Assembly: GCA_947044405.1 (NCBI GenBank)
Contig: CAMRHE010000331.1
Location: 806,001 to 870,000, forward strand
DNA: 64,000 nucleotides
From: Leptodactylus fallax
Lineage: Eukaryota; Chordata; Amphibia; Anura; Leptodactylidae
Direction: 5' to 3'
In this document: piece by piece, positions 62,228 through 64,000 of the stretch
Layout: each line of letters begins with the position of its first letter
How positions within the stretch are numbered: the first letter of the stretch is position 1
The notes under the pieces: generated by a model
Seen by the model: the letters and a program-made list of their open reading frames with translations, nothing else
Told to the model about the DNA's origin: nothing
The model's database searches: none
Made by a program: the position numbers and the translations under genes

Positions 62228-64000
62228 GGGATTACATGGGACTGTATATCGGGAGGGCTGATATATAGGACTGTATATCGGAGGGGCCGGATGTATATTA
62301 CATAGGACTGTATATAGGAGGGGCCTGATGTATATTACATGGGACTGTATATCGGAGGGGGCTGATGTATATTACATGATACTGTATATCGGGGGGGTCT
62401 GATGTATATTACATGGGACTGTATATAGGAGGGGCCTGATGTATATTACATGGGACTGTATATCGGAGGGGTCTGATGTATATTACATGGGACTGTATAT
62501 CGGAGGGGCTGATGTATATTACATGGGACTGTATATCGGAGGGGTCTGATGTATATTACATAGGACTGTATATTGGAGGGGCTGATGTATATTACATGGG
62601 ACTGTATATAGGAGGGGCTGATGTATATTACATGGGACTGTATATCGGGGGGGCCTGATGTATTTTACATGGGACTGTATATCAGAGGGGGCTGATGTAT
62701 ATTACATAGGACTGTATATCGGAGGGGGCTGATGTATATTACATGGGACTGTATATCAGAGGGGCCTGATGTATATTACATGGGACTGTATATAGGAGGG
62801 GCCTGATGTATATTACATGGGACTGTATATCGGAGGGGCCTGATGTATATTACATAGGACTGTATATAGGAGGGGCCTGATGTATATTACATGGGACTGT
62901 ATATAGGAGGGGCCTGATGTATATTACATGGGACTGTATATCGGAGGGGGCTGATGTATATTACATGGGACTGTATATATCGGAGGGGCCTGATGTATTT
63001 TACATGGGACTGTATATCGGAGGGGGCTGATGTATATTACATGGGACTGTATATCGGAGGGGCCTGATGTATATTACATAGGACTGTATATAGGAGGGGC
63101 CTGATGCATATTACATGGGACTGTATATCGGAGGGGCCTGATGTATATTACATAGGACTGTATATAGGAGGGGCCTGATGTATATTACATGGGACTGTAT
63201 ATAGGAGGGGCCTGATGTATATTACATGGGACTGTATATCGGAGGGGGCTGATGTATATTACATGGGACTGTATATAGGAGGGGCCTGATGTATATTACA
63301 TGGGACTGTATATCGGAGGGGGCTGATGTATATTACATGGGACTCTATATCGGAGGGGGCTGATGTATATTACATGGGACTCTATATCGGAGGTGGCTGA
63401 TGTATATTACATGGGACTGTATATCGGAGGGGGCTGATGTATATTACATGGGACTGTATATATCGGAGGGGCCTGATGTATTTTACATGGGACTGTATAT
63501 CGGAGGGGGCTGATGTATATTACATAGGACTGTATATCGGAGGGGGCTGATGTATATTACATGGGACTGTATATCGGGGGGGCCTGATGTATATTACATG
63601 GGACTGTATATCGGAGGGGGCTGATGTATATTACATGGGACTGTATATCGGAGGGGCCTGATGTATATTACATGGGACTGCATATCGGAGGGTCTGATGT
63701 ATATTACATAGGACTGTATATAGGAGGGGGCTGATGTATATTACATGGGACTGCATATCGGAGGGTCTGATGTATATTACATAGGACTGTATATAGGAGG
63801 GGCCTGATGTATATTACATGGGACTGTATATAGGAGGGGGCTGATGTATATTACATGGGACTGTATATCAGAGGGGCCTGATGTATATTACATGGGACTG
63901 TATATCGGAGGAGGCTGATGTATATTACATGGGACTGTATATCGGGAGGGCTGATATATTATATAGGACTGTATATCGGAGGGGCCGGATGTATATTACA
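62228..64000. repeat. Minisatellite, ~37 bp unit, in ZNF-C intron 1
   Basis: About 48 units of GGACTGTATATCGGAGGGGC plus CTGATGTATATTACATG running off the right edge. Variants include ATATAGGAGGGG, ATATATCGG and TCTATATCGG. The same repeat lies in ZNF-B intron 1 (32.9-33.5 kb), where it is three times shorter. Confidence 0.96.

Overview
The window looks like vertebrate nuclear DNA, most likely from a frog (anuran). Intron-split KRAB-like C2H2 zinc-finger genes of the amphibian type sit in a dense nest of Tc1-like, hAT-like and TTAA-targeting DNA transposons, Ty3/gypsy elements, solo LTRs, CR1/L2/L1-like LINEs, a Penelope-like remnant and many minisatellites. I recognise no rRNA, tRNA, CRISPR array or bacterial gene.

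The backbone is a tandem array of zinc-finger gene units on the + strand, about 30 kb per unit. ZNF-A has its promoter/exon 1 near 2.45-2.66 kb and coding exons at 8.4-13.0 kb. ZNF-B has its promoter/exon 1 at 32.7-32.9 kb and coding exons at 39.8-43.5 kb. The promoter/exon 1 of a third unit, ZNF-C, is at 62.0-62.2 kb and its body lies beyond the window. In units B and C a ~37-bp minisatellite fills the start of intron 1, and both have traces of a 30-bp minisatellite upstream. The 3' flanks of A (23.24-26.67 kb) and B (43.94-47.53 kb) are copies of each other. They give clean empty-versus-filled comparisons for a Tc1-like element, a TTAA transposon and a CR1 LINE.

Region by region. 0-8.3 kb: minisatellite, CR1 end, TIR transposon, ZNF-A promoter, SINE-derived 24-bp repeat, Penelope-like 3' end, and a 2.1-kb hAT-like element holding a second minisatellite. 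8.4-13.1 kb: ZNF-A, with a dead Tc1-like element in its last intron. 13.1-23.2 kb: a pile of insertions inside the ZNF-A finger array (gypsy copy 1 with a nested solo LTR, a stretch of probably bad sequence, an endogenous retrovirus 5' part, a ~380-bp tandem-repeat element). 23.2-32.7 kb: duplicated 3' flank, intact Tc1-like element, L2 LINE, 30-bp minisatellite, Penelope-like relic. 32.7-43.5 kb: ZNF-B with many insertions. 43.9-48.3 kb: duplicated flank with a TTAA element and a CR1 end. 48.9-59.2 kb: scattered minus-strand relics that resemble a Maverick/Polinton-type virus-like element, split by a 7.5-kb gypsy copy 2 (itself carrying a LINE and a solo LTR) and by another solo LTR. 59.7-62.0 kb: a Tc1 fragment and an intact Tc1-like element. 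62.0-64.0 kb: ZNF-C promoter and minisatellite.

Only the two ZNF genes look like host genes. The intact-looking mobile-element genes are the transposases at 24.6-25.6 and 60.5-61.6 kb and, in part, the gypsy copy 2 integrase. All calls come from reading the sequence; no database search was run.
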